This document shows positions 1 through 7,642 of a stretch of 64,000 bases of DNA, one piece after another (the stretch's first letter is position 1; each line of letters opens with the position of its first letter). The notes below the pieces were generated by a model that saw nothing but the letters and a program-made list of their open reading frames with translations, had not been told where the DNA came from and did no database searches. The position numbers were made by a program, and so were the translations under genes. This DNA is from Natronoarchaeum rubrum (GTDB lineage: Archaea; Halobacteriota; Halobacteria; Halobacteriales; Natronoarchaeaceae), in contig NZ_JANHDP010000009.1 in the NCBI RefSeq assembly GCF_024494695.1, positions 1 through 64,000 on the forward strand. Reading direction: 5' to 3'.

Positions 1-267
1 GGGGGGAGGGGGGTATATAAACAGATCCGACACTCGAACGGGTGGTGGATTCTACCGACGTTTGTTTACTTCGTCTCAGTGCGTATCTTCGGCTGATCAC
101 ACGCTCAGTTGTCTCGACTGCTGCCGATATAATAACGACGCAGTAACCCCCGTCGTTCGAGTGAATTGAATGACACGACTTTTCTGCTTAATTCAATCGA
201 AATTTCAACCTCCCGGCCATCCGTGCCAACTACCGTTGCGAAGTCGACTTCTGGAAAGCCTCCCGAG
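1..267. other. Intergenic, no gene seen; G-run at the edge
   Basis: The first 13 bases are two runs of six G split by an A, followed by TATATAAA. The same G-run pattern occurs in the origin-like repeats near 58.47, 59.88 and 60.18 kb, but here the adjoining TTTCCGCAATT part is missing. The rest is moderately AT-rich and I see no coding region with haloarchaeal character. Confidence 0.4.
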
Positions 268-534
268 CTACTCCCGCACTTTCTCGTTTTGCTGTGCGGC
301 TTCGCCCGCGTTCGCCTTCGCGTTTCGCTGACGCACCCGCGCCAGCGCCTCGAAGTAGTGGTCGATCTCACGGTCTCGTTCCGCGAGGATCGTCTCCAGT
401 TCGCGTCGCGAGAGATCGACCGGGAACGTCATCGCGAGCTTGATATCTCCGCCGTCGAGGCCGATCATCACCTGTCGGTCGCCGCCGTCGCGGTGCCAGC
501 TGACGTGCACCTGCTCTGGGTCCATCGTTGACAT
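268..534 (-). CDS. Small acidic protein downstream of glmS, unknown function
   Basis: This 88-residue soluble protein has no signal peptide or membrane segment. The N-terminal half (about residues 5-45) looks like a small beta-rich fold (VHVSWHRDGGDRQVMIGLDG). The C-terminal half (about 45-85) is a charged helix with many Glu, Arg and Gln. It starts 7 bases after the glmS stop on the same strand, so it is very likely co-transcribed with glmS. I do not recognise the family. The acidic composition and tight spacing make it a credible gene; overlapping frames on the other strand are Arg/Ser-rich and look like shadows. Confidence 0.7.
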   Translation of the reverse strand: MSTMDPEQVHVSWHRDGGDRQVMIGLDGGDIKLAMTFPVDLSRRELETILAERDREIDHYFEALARVRQRNAKANAGEAAQQNEKVRE

Positions 535-541
535 CGGTGAC

Positions 542-2494
542 TCACTCCACGGTGACGCTCTTGGCGAGATTGCGCGGTTTGTCGATCGGGCGATCCAGAT
601 AGTCGGCGACGTGGTACGCGACCAACTGGAGTTGGACGTTCGCGAGCACGGCGGCGACGTCGGGGTGGGCCTCGGGAATCGTCAGCGCGGCGTCGGCGGT
701 GTCGATCACCTCGCGGTTTTCTTCGCTGACGACCGCGATCACGGGCGCGCCGCGGGCCTGGACTTCCCGGACGTTGCTCAGAGTCTTCTCGGTGTGCCGG
801 CCGGTGAACACCGCGAACACGGGCGTGTTCGGCGTCACCAGCGCGAGCGGACCGTGTTTGAGCTGTCCGGCGGCGAAGCCCTCGGCGTGCTCGTAGGTGA
901 TCTCCTTGAACTTCAGGGCACCCTCCATCGCGACCGGGTGGGCGACGCCGCGGCCGATGAAGAAGTACGAATCCATCGCCCGGTAGCGGTTGACGACCTC
1001 CATCGCACGCGTCTCGTCGAGTACGCGCTGGACCGTCTCGGGGAGGGTCGACAGCTCCGAGAGCAGCTGGCGGCTGTCGTCGCTCTCGGAGTCGGCAATG
1101 TCGCGGGCCAGCCGTTCGGCCAGCAGCCCCAGCGAGGCGACCTGCGAGGAGAACGTCTTCGTCGCGGCGACGCCGATCTCGGGCCCGGCGCGGATGAACA
1201 TCGCGTCGTCACACTCGCGGGCGGCCGTCGAGCCGACGACGTTGGTCATCGCGAGCGTTCGGGCGCCCCCTTCGGCGGCCCGACGAAGCGACTCCAGCGT
1301 GTCGGCGGTCTCGCCGCTCTGGGTGACGCCGATCACGAGCGTGTCCTCGTCGACCGGCGCCGGCGACATGGCGTACTCGCCGGCGCGGAACGTCTGGGCG
1401 GCGACGCCGCGGCGGGCGAGCAGTTGCTGACCGTACAGCGCCGCGTGGTAGCTCGTCCCGCAGGCGACGAACTGGATCGCCGAGACGTCCGCGAACGATC
1501 CCGGCGGGAACTCTTCGAGGCTGACGCCGTCTGCGCCGGAGGCGGGGACATCGTCGCTCGAATCCCTATCGCCGTCGTCGGCGTCCGATGCGGATGCGTC
1601 GGCGTCCAACGCAACGGCGTCGATCCCGGACGCCTCGCTCCCGTCGGTGACGATCGGCTCGCCCTCGTCGCTGGCGTCGATCCGCCCTTCGATCGTCTGG
1701 GCGAGCGCGGTTGGTTGCTCGCTAATCTCCTTGCGCATGAAGTGGTCGTACCGGCCCTTCTCGGCGTCCTCGGCGACCCAGTCGACCGTCCGAACATCGC
1801 GGTCCAGCGGGTCTCCCTGACCGTCGACGATTTCGTAGCCGTCGTCGGTGACGGTCACGATGTCGCCGTCCTCGAGGTAGACGACGCGGTCGGTGAACTC
1901 CAGGAACGCCGGCACGTCGCTGGCGAGGTAGTGGCAGTCGTCGCCGATCCCGAGCACGAGCGGGGATCCCTGTCTGGTGGCGTAGACGGCGTCGGCGTCG
2001 TCGGTCATCGCCGCGATGGCGTAGCTGCCTTGGAGCTGCTCGGCCATCCGGCGGAAGGCGACGTCGAGGTCGAGTCCGCGGTCGACGTGCTCCTCAAGCA
2101 GGTGCGGGATCACTTCGGTGTCGGTGTCGCTCTCGAACTGGTGACCGCGCTCGCGGAGGTCGGCCTTGAGCGCCTCGTGGTTCTCGATGATGCCGTTGTG
2201 GACGATCGCGATCGACCCGGTACAGTCGGTGTGCGGGTGGGCGTTGGCGTCCGTCGGCGGTCCGTGGGTGCTCCAGCGCGTGTGGCCGATCCCCATCGAG
2301 CCCTCGGGCGGCGACTGCTCGACGCGGTCCTTCAGGCGGTCGATCTTCCCCTCCCGCTTGTGGACCGCGAGACCGTGGCCGTTCTTGATCGCGACCCCGG
2401 CGGAGTCGTACCCCCGGTACTCCAGATTTTCGAGGCCGGTCAGCAGCTCGTCGACGGCGTCGCCACGTCCGATCCGGGCGGTGATGCCGCACAT
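542..2494 (-). CDS. glmS: Glutamine--fructose-6-phosphate aminotransferase (isomerising)
   Basis: GlmS converts fructose-6-phosphate and glutamine to glucosamine-6-phosphate, the first step to UDP-GlcNAc and the amino sugars used by the polysaccharide genes in this window. I start it at the second Met so that the class II glutamine-amidotransferase nucleophile Cys follows the initiator (MCGITARIG); an upstream ATG two codons earlier would bury it. The glutaminase domain covers about residues 1-220 (GHTRWSTHGPPTDANAHPH). Two SIS sugar-isomerase domains follow (ACGTSYHAALYG near 340, VTQSGETADT near 390). The ending KSVTVE is typical. At 650 residues it is about 40 longer than usual because of an Asp/Ser/Ala-rich insert at about 280-325 between the two halves, probably a flexible haloarchaeal linker. 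An ATAACAAAG motif lies 214 bases upstream. Confidence 0.97.
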   Translation of the reverse strand: MCGITARIGRGDAVDELLTGLENLEYRGYDSAGVAIKNGHGLAVHKREGKIDRLKDRVEQSPPEGSMGIGHTRWSTHGPPTDANAHPHTDCTGSIAIVHNGIIENHEALKADLRERGHQFESDTDTEVIPHLLEEHVDRGLDLDVAFRRMAEQLQGSYAIAAMTDDADAVYATRQGSPLVLGIGDDCHYLASDVPAFLEFTDRVVYLEDGDIVTVTDDGYEIVDGQGDPLDRDVRTVDWVAEDAEKGRYDHFMRKEISEQPTALAQTIEGRIDASDEGEPIVTDGSEASGIDAVALDADASASDADDGDRDSSDDVPASGADGVSLEEFPPGSFADVSAIQFVACGTSYHAALYGQQLLARRGVAAQTFRAGEYAMSPAPVDEDTLVIGVTQSGETADTLESLRRAAEGGARTLAMTNVVGSTAARECDDAMFIRAGPEIGVAATKTFSSQVASLGLLAERLARDIADSESDDSRQLLSELSTLPETVQRVLDETRAMEVVNRYRAMDSYFFIGRGVAHPVAMEGALKFKEITYEHAEGFAAGQLKHGPLALVTPNTPVFAVFTGRHTEKTLSNVREVQARGAPVIAVVSEENREVIDTADAALTIPEAHPDVAAVLANVQLQLVAYHVADYLDRPIDKPRNLAKSVTVE

Positions 2495-3022
2495 CGTCAT
2501 CCACCCCCCGTGTCGGCGCCTCGGCGGTCATCAGCGCCAGTCCGAAGGTTGTTCGAGCGACGGTGCGATGAGTTCGCGTCGTGGCGGAAGTAGTTTGAGC
2601 GACGGTACGAACGGTCGTGTGGTGAGTGCGTTGCGGACATAGGTTTCTCGCGCGGTACGCCCCGGCGGTTCCGGGAACTGGATACTGCCCCTGTCCGGTG
2701 CGCCACTCTTTGTTATTGATCGGGTGCCAGTACGACAGAAGGTCCCTAGCACGGATAGGTTAGTTGTACGACCTATGAACGGCCTGTGACGACTGCGGCG
2801 ATTGCGACCGTCGTACCGCACCGCGTGATGTCGCGGATCGTCATCGCTTCGGGCAGTTCGTCAAGTCGTCTCACTCAGTACGCCGCTGTCAGCAGGCACC
2901 GTCTTCTGCGCCGACACGCATTCGAAAGTGACGGCTTCGCCGCTGACCGCTCGGCTGCGCAGTCGATTTGCAGTCAGTCGAATGCATCAGTCGAGAACGG
3001 CACACGCGATGCTGAGCGGCCC
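2495..3022. other. Intergenic, no convincing gene
   Basis: About 530 bases between glmS and the DUF7344 gene. The open frames here are Arg/Ser-rich and unlike haloarchaeal proteins. The only structured signal I see is the ATAACAAAG element at 2708-2716. Confidence 0.5.
2708..2716 (-). promoter_or_regulatory. ATAACAAAG motif upstream of glmS
   Basis: Exact match to the element found upstream of the polysaccharide units in this window. It lies on the glmS strand, 214 bases before its start. Confidence 0.5.
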
Positions 3023-3178
3023 TCAGTCCTCGCGCGACTGGAGCACGGCACAGCCCGTCAGCGCCACGAGCATCGCCAGGACGATGGCCGTCTGGACCCA
3101 ATCAGCCGGGAACTGTACGGCCTGGCCGATCAGGAAGAGCCCACCGCCAATCAGTGTGATGCTCAGGTAGTAGCGCGG
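3023..3178 (-). pseudogene. In-frame continuation of the DUF7344 gene beyond its TAG stop (membrane tail)
   Basis: Directly after the TAG at 3179-3181 the same frame stays open for 51 codons to a TGA at 3023. It encodes PRYYLSITLIGG, a hydrophobic stretch, and a second hydrophobic stretch before SRED. The intact homologue at 42713-43267 has the matching segment RPWQRYYLGLAAI followed by two membrane segments, so this is the lost membrane tail. The TAG falls where the homologue has Trp, consistent with a TGG to TAG change. It could instead be a sequencing error or a read-through codon. Confidence 0.75.
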
Positions 3179-3616
3179 CTAGACCGTCTCCTCGTCGGAC
3201 TGGCTGTCGAGGTACTCGTCCAGCTGGTCGGCGCTCTCGCCGAGCTTGATCGTTCCCCGGTTGCGATCGAACTCGACGATGTCGGCGTCGTCCATCTTCG
3301 GCAGATGGCACTGGTAGAGTCCGACGTACACTCGCTTTCGCTCTCCTGACGTCAGCGCGGCCACCGACTTGTCGTTCTCGAGCGCCGCCACGTGCTCGGC
3401 CAGCTCTCCCAGATCGACGGTTTCGTTCTCCTCGCGCCTGACGTACCGGAGCACCAGACGCCGTCGCTTGTTTTTCAGTATCTCGAAGACGATATCGAGC
3501 GGGAGCGGCTCCGGTTCGGCGGACTGTTCCGACTCCACCGACTCCCCTTCGTTTTCGACTTCGCCCTCGTCGTCCGTGCGTTCCGTCTCCGGAACGTCCA
3601 TGTCACTGCTGGTCAT
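3179..3616 (-). CDS. DUF7344 winged-helix regulator, truncated before its membrane domain
   Basis: This 145-residue protein has an acidic Glu-rich N-terminus (about 1-38). A DUF7344-type winged-helix domain follows (about 39-135) with the family signatures VFEILKNKRRRLVLRYV, ELAEHVAALEN, KRVYVGLYQCHLPKMDDADIVEFDRNRGTI. Family members are haloarchaeal DNA-binding regulators, often with two C-terminal membrane helices. Here an in-frame TAG stops translation just before those helices, which are still encoded downstream (3023-3178). The product would be soluble instead of membrane-tethered if stable. The target is unknown. It is single and flanked by long non-coding stretches. Confidence 0.8.
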   Translation of the reverse strand: MTSSDMDVPETERTDDEGEVENEGESVESEQSAEPEPLPLDIVFEILKNKRRRLVLRYVRREENETVDLGELAEHVAALENDKSVAALTSGERKRVYVGLYQCHLPKMDDADIVEFDRNRGTIKLGESADQLDEYLDSQSDEETV

Positions 3617-4070
3617 ACGGCCCGTTCTCGCGGGTCGACGGTTTGGTATTGTGCTCGCACGATTCGTACATCCCCATCATGTTGTTCTGTAGGCACGTCG
3701 CCGCTTCTCCTCCCCGTATCCGGTCCGCGGGTCCCTCGGCGTCGCCCGTTCTGTACGATTGAGTAATCAACCCCCCGCATTTTAAAGTTAATTAAACCAA
3801 GGTGATGCTTCCGAATCAAATTGGGTGGTACATCTTAACCGATCCAACTACACCGCTACTCGAAACGGCCGGCAGGTAAGTCACCGCTACGGGTTTGCCG
3901 CCCGAAAGGATCCGCCGAGTCGTCGAAAGTGCCGTCCCGGGCGCCTCCGGACGACTCCGATACATCGGCATCGAATGACTGCGTTTTGCCAGCGGTAGGT
4001 GGCTTTTACTCGTCACTCCAGTCAGCAAGGTGACGCATACTTACGTGGGTGAACGAAGCAACTCGCAGCA
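3617..4070. other. Intergenic, divergent promoter region
   Basis: This 454-base gap separates two divergently transcribed DUF7344 genes. An AT-rich patch at 3775-3840 (CATTTTAAAGTTAATTAAAC) is the best promoter candidate. No gene is supported. Confidence 0.4.
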
Positions 4071-4457
4071 ATGTCGGAGGAATACGGATCTAGGGGGAAG
4101 CAGGGAGACGCCGAACGTACTGCCGGACCAGTCACGTTCGACGAGTTGTTCACAGTGCTCTCGACGGCGCGACGCCGATACGCGCTGTACTGCATGGTCG
4201 AGACGCCGGCAGCGACGCTCTCGACGACTGAACTGGTCGACGAACTGGCTGCGCTCGAGAATCAGGTATCTGACGAGGCTCCGTCCCGCGACGAGATCGA
4301 GATGACGCTTCGCCACACCCACCTGCCGAAGCTCTCGGCAGCCGACGTGGTCGACTACGATCCCGAGCGATCGGTCGTGACCTATCGGGGCGGGCGACGC
4401 ATCGATCGATGGCTCGATCGAACGATGGACGCCGAGATCGATCGACCGGGGTCCTGA
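4071..4457 (+). CDS. DUF7344 winged-helix protein, soluble
   Basis: This 128-residue protein is a compact DUF7344 winged helix with no membrane segment. The signatures run in order: FDELFTVLSTARRRYALYCM (about 22-41), TTELVDELAALEN, EMTLRHTHLPKLSAADVVDYDPERSVVTY (about 76-104). The family is a haloarchaeal transcription-regulator type with unknown ligands. It is the third member in this window besides 3179-3616 and 42713-43267 and is the shortest. It is followed after 134 bases by a HalOD1 gene on the same strand, separated by an AT-rich stretch (CATAATATTTTTATC near 4501-4515) that looks like a new promoter, so the two are probably separate units. Confidence 0.82.
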   Translation: MSEEYGSRGKQGDAERTAGPVTFDELFTVLSTARRRYALYCMVETPAATLSTTELVDELAALENQVSDEAPSRDEIEMTLRHTHLPKLSAADVVDYDPERSVVTYRGGRRIDRWLDRTMDAEIDRPGS

Positions 4458-4591
4458 CCCGATCGTCGCTTCGGAATCGGCGACTCGTTCGTGGCTTTTG
4501 CCATAATATTTTTATCTCGTGCGGTGGATTACCATACGACAGGGGAGCGTCTTTCGTTCCATACTGGCGCGAGCCCCAAGGTCGGTCCCCC

Positions 4592-4891
4592 ATGAGAGAC
4601 ACAGATTATCACAACGGGCGCGACGATCACCGATCCGACGCGCACCGCTTCGAGTGGTCCGACGACCCCGCCCTTAGCATCGCCGTCATCGAAGCGGTCG
4701 CGGCGGTCTCGGGCCGCGATCCCCTCGAGATAGAACCCCTGAACAGGTACGTCGATCCGGACGCGCTCGACGACATCTTCGAGCGCGACCAGGCGCCGTC
4801 GACGGCGCGCGGTCGGATCTCGTTCCCGCTGGAAGAGTATCTCGTGGTGGTTCACAGCGACGGCGAGATCCTCGTATATCCGCCGGAGTAG
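4592..4891 (+). CDS. HalOD1 output-domain protein
   Basis: This 99-residue protein matches the small haloarchaeal HalOD1 output domain. After a His/Asp-rich N-terminus it shows SIAVIEAVAAVSGRDPLEIEPLNRYVDPDALDDIF and ends in a strand pair (EYLVVVHSDGEILVYP). HalOD1 domains are found alone or at the end of haloarchaeal signalling proteins, and their biochemical role is not established. I chose the ATG at 4592 because sequence before it is not protein-like and MRDTDYHN fits the usual short polar start. A paralogue with the same layout is at 39378-39734. Confidence 0.82.
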   Translation: MRDTDYHNGRDDHRSDAHRFEWSDDPALSIAVIEAVAAVSGRDPLEIEPLNRYVDPDALDDIFERDQAPSTARGRISFPLEEYLVVVHSDGEILVYPPE

Positions 4892-5144
4892 ACGCCGCAC
4901 CGGATCAAAGCGATCCTCCGAATTCGCGCTGTTCGCGTTCTCCAGTCGTACGGTCGGCAGCAGCCGTCAAAGCTGTCGGCATCAGTCGTCAAGGCTGTCT
5001 GAGTCGGCCCGTCGCGTCGCCGAGGCTCTGGGTCGGTCAGTAGAAAGTGGCATCGCATCGCCCGGGTACGACGGCAACGTCGTCCGCGGTAGAACAGCGG
5101 CGTCGTCGACGGTGACCTCTCGTTCGGTGGCGGCGTCGCCCCGC

Positions 5145-6107
5145 TTACTGTTTGTCCATCGCCTGGACCTGTTCCTGATAGCGGTTGCGGATCGTGACGA
5201 CGGTCACCTGCGCGACGTCGGCGACCTCGCGCTGGGTGAGTTCCTGATCGCAGCGCTGTGCGGCCAGGTAGATCGCGGCGGCCGCACAGCCCGTCGGCGA
5301 CTTGCCCGAGTGGAGGCCGCTGTCGACGGTCACGTCGACGATTTCCTTGGCGAGTTGGCGCACCTCCGAGTCGATGTCCAGTTGCGAGCAAAAGCGCGGC
5401 AGGTACTGCTTGGGATCGACCGGCTCCATCACGAGGTTCAGCTGCTGGGAGATGTGCCGGTAGGTGCGGCCAATTTCCTTGCGTTCGACACGGGAAACTT
5501 CCGCAACTTCGTCGAGGCTGCGGGGGATCTCCTCCTGGCGGCAGGCGGCGTACAGCGCCGCGGTCGCGACGCCCTCGATCGACCGGCCGCGGATCAGGTC
5601 GGCGTCCAGCGCCTTCTGGTAGATGACGCTGGCGACCTCTCGGACCGAGTGGGGGACGCCCAGCGCGCTGGACATCCGGGAAATTTCCGAGAGCGCCTGC
5701 TTGAGGTTGCGCTCGCCCGCGTCGCCGGTCCGGATACGCTGTTGCCACTTTCGCAGCCGTCGCATCCGACTGCGCTGCTCGGGTCGGATCGTCCGCCCGT
5801 GGGCGTCCTTATCACGCCAGTCGATCTTGGTCGTTAGCCCCTGATCGTGCATCAGCTCCGTCGTCGGCGCCCCCACGCGCGAGCGCTCCTGGCGCTCGGA
5901 GTGGTTGAACGCGCGCCACTCCGGGCCGTAGTCGATCGTCTCGTCCTCGACGACCAGCCCGCACTCGTCGCAGATGAGTTCGTGCCGGTCGGAGTTGTGA
6001 ACCAGCGTCCCCGAGTTACACTCGGAGCACGTCGACCCTTCGCGGGACTCTCCCTCTTCCTCGTCCGTCTGTTGCTTCGGCCGATTGTATGTGTTTATTT
6101 TTGACAT
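5145..6107 (-). CDS. tfb: Transcription initiation factor TFB
   Basis: The archaeal TFIIB homologue bridges TBP at the promoter and RNA polymerase. This 320-residue protein has a basic/acidic N-terminal tail, a zinc ribbon (CSECNSGTLVHNSDRHELIC.. DEC, about residues 22-50), and the B-reader stretch (YGPEWRAFNHSERQERSRVGAP, about 60-82). Two cyclin-like repeats follow (about 115-210 and 215-315; ISRMSSALGVPHSVREVASVIYQKA and VRQLAKEIVDVTVDSGLHSGKSPTGCAAAAIYLAA). Full length and all expected elements are present. Haloarchaea carry several TFBs and some sit on plasmids. This one is next to the ParA/Orc module, so it may be an accessory TFB. A clear TATA-like box lies 34-43 bases upstream. Confidence 0.96.
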   Translation of the reverse strand: MSKINTYNRPKQQTDEEEGESREGSTCSECNSGTLVHNSDRHELICDECGLVVEDETIDYGPEWRAFNHSERQERSRVGAPTTELMHDQGLTTKIDWRDKDAHGRTIRPEQRSRMRRLRKWQQRIRTGDAGERNLKQALSEISRMSSALGVPHSVREVASVIYQKALDADLIRGRSIEGVATAALYAACRQEEIPRSLDEVAEVSRVERKEIGRTYRHISQQLNLVMEPVDPKQYLPRFCSQLDIDSEVRQLAKEIVDVTVDSGLHSGKSPTGCAAAAIYLAAQRCDQELTQREVADVAQVTVVTIRNRYQEQVQAMDKQ

Positions 6108-6140
6108 GGTGTCGTCGGAATCGTTCCTCCCCCTGAGGAT

Positions 6141-6150
6141 ACATTTATAT
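6141..6150 (-). promoter_or_regulatory. TATA box of the TFB gene
   Basis: Read on the minus strand it is ATATAAATGT, 34-43 bases before the TFB start codon, the right distance for a short-leader haloarchaeal promoter. Confidence 0.6.
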
Positions 6151-6662
6151 CGGATGCCACCGCCGAGGGGTACTTAATCATCAGTGCTGTTCGTTCCCCA
6201 AACGGCGTCTGTCACCCTTAGTTATAAACTCGCTACAGCGGGTCGCGGCGGTCGACGCGAAGCTTACCGCTGCGGGCGATTATGCGGCGTCTACGCTAAG
6301 TGTTCGCTACCGTCCTTCCCACCCCTACGCACGCGCGAGCGTGGGTGTCAATCCGACGCGCGTTGATCCCGCGAGAAACGTCCCGGTTCCGGCACTGTCC
6401 CCTCGCCGAGGACACGTCGGCCTACCACTAGCGGAAGTCGCGGGATCAGCGACTGATTGATTTGCCCTCGACACTGCTCCGGTGGTTCGGCTATCGGATC
6501 GACGCCGACGTTCGGCGTCAGCCTGACGATCGTCAAGGAGTCGGATTTCGGCGTCGAGCAACTGGTCGTGACGCCCCGACTGGTCGATGAGAGACTGTGG
6601 TTCGGAACGGAATCAGATCCGCGAGGTCTGGGGGTCGCCGCCGAACGCCACACGCATTCTCC

Positions 6663-6680
6663 ACAATGTTTGCACATTGT
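6663..6680. repeat. Palindrome ACAATGT-N4-ACATTGT upstream of parA
   Basis: The 7-base arms are perfectly inverted and carry the same ACATTGT core as the iterons at 6800, 7795, 7813 and 8047. It lies about 130 bases before parA and is a candidate operator or partition site. Confidence 0.6.
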
Positions 6681-6763
6681 TAGACTTGTAGCTGCGACGA
6701 GACGCTCACCCGTGCGATAGTTATATACCAGTTGGTTGCACACCGGTACGTATCGGCCGACGC

Positions 6764-6808
6764 ACAGTGCGCACATCTCAGACACTTCACACATTTCAAA
6801 CATTGTAA
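6764..6808 (+). repeat. Five tandem 9-bp iterons abutting the parA start
   Basis: The units read ACAGTGCGC, ACATCTCAG, ACACTTCAC, ACATTTCAA, ACATTGTAA. They are perfectly phased at 9 bases and end 3 bases before the parA ATG. The same 9-mers recur inside the downstream gene. Confidence 0.75.
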
Positions 6809-6811
6809 ACG

Positions 6812-7642
6812 ATGGACCGAACGAACGCAGTCAGCGTGGCGCTGCAGAAAGGCGGCGTCGGAAAGACGACGATCGCGATCAACCTCGCCGAACGACTCGC
6901 CGCTCGCGGCGACGACGTGCTGCTGGTCGACCTCGACCAGCAGGGGAACGCGACCGAGGGCGTCGGATTGGCCGACGCCTACGAGGCCGACGTTCACCTC
7001 GGGAACGTGCTCGACGACGACGATCCGACGACGCCGGGCGACGTGATCCGTCCGGCCGCCGGCGAGACCGACTTCGAAGTGCTACCGGGGCACAAGGATC
7101 TCGACACCGTCGCGGACACGATCCGCAACACCCGCTTCGCGGAACTGTGGGTCCGCCGCCGGATCGTCGAACCGCTCGTCGAGGACGGCTACGACCGCGT
7201 CGTGATCGACTCGCCGCCGAACCTCGGACCGCTGTCGGACGCCTCGCTGATCGCCACTCAGAACGTGATCGTCCCCCTGCAGATGGCCGAACCCAGCGTC
7301 TCGGGGTTCGAGCGCATGTACACCCAACAGATCGTCCCGATCGACCGCGAGGTCGGGATCGACATTGCCGCGATCGTCCCGAACAAGCTCTCGGGCGACA
7401 ACGAAGAAAAGCGCATCATCGGCGATCTCGAGGACTCCGAGTTCGGCGAGTACCTCCCCGAGTTCGCGCGGTCGGATCGGTTCGGGACGTCGCCGGGGCC
7501 GGGTATCCGCGAGCGCATCTCGTTCCGGCGCGCCTGGCGGGAGGGTGTCCCGCTGGCCACTTACGACCCCGACAGCGACATGCTCGATCGGCTCGACGAG
7601 CTCGCGGCGATCGTTCAGGATGGGGGTGTCACCGATGCCTGA
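6812..7642 (+). CDS. parA: ParA/Soj-family partition ATPase
   Basis: ParA ATPases move plasmid or chromosome copies apart by ATP-driven binding to non-specific DNA. This 276-residue protein has the deviant Walker A motif KGGVGKTT (about residues 12-19), the A-prime motif VDLDQQGNAT, and a Walker B/switch region (RVVIDSPPNLGPLSDASL). It has a typical C-terminal half and no N-terminal HTH, so its own repressor activity, if any, would need a partner. Its start codon follows directly on five 9-bp iterons. The next gene overlaps its end by 8 bases, as in parAB operons. The neighbouring orc remnant, origin-like boxes and integrase make a plasmid-type replicon the likely source. Confidence 0.92.
   Translation: MDRTNAVSVALQKGGVGKTTIAINLAERLAARGDDVLLVDLDQQGNATEGVGLADAYEADVHLGNVLDDDDPTTPGDVIRPAAGETDFEVLPGHKDLDTVADTIRNTRFAELWVRRRIVEPLVEDGYDRVVIDSPPNLGPLSDASLIATQNVIVPLQMAEPSVSGFERMYTQQIVPIDREVGIDIAAIVPNKLSGDNEEKRIIGDLEDSEFGEYLPEFARSDRFGTSPGPGIRERISFRRAWREGVPLATYDPDSDMLDRLDELAAIVQDGGVTDA

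Larger units (their letters stand above)
6108..6763. other. Intergenic, no supported gene; one palindrome
   Basis: About 650 bases between the divergent TFB and parA genes. I find no reliable gene. It includes the ACAATGT/ACATTGT palindrome near 6670. Confidence 0.45.

Noticed and set aside
1..23. G-run at the window start as a third origin copy
   Set aside because: Only the G-run matches; the TTTCCGCAATT box is missing and no orc gene is adjacent within the window.
440..2593. 717-codon open frame opposite glmS
   Set aside because: It is the complement of the clearly identified glmS; its translation is Arg/Val-rich and matches no family.
6457..6720. 87-codon frame before parA
   Set aside because: It runs through the ACAATGT palindrome and ends in Arg-rich sequence; a middle part looks protein-like but no family is recognised, so at best a remnant.
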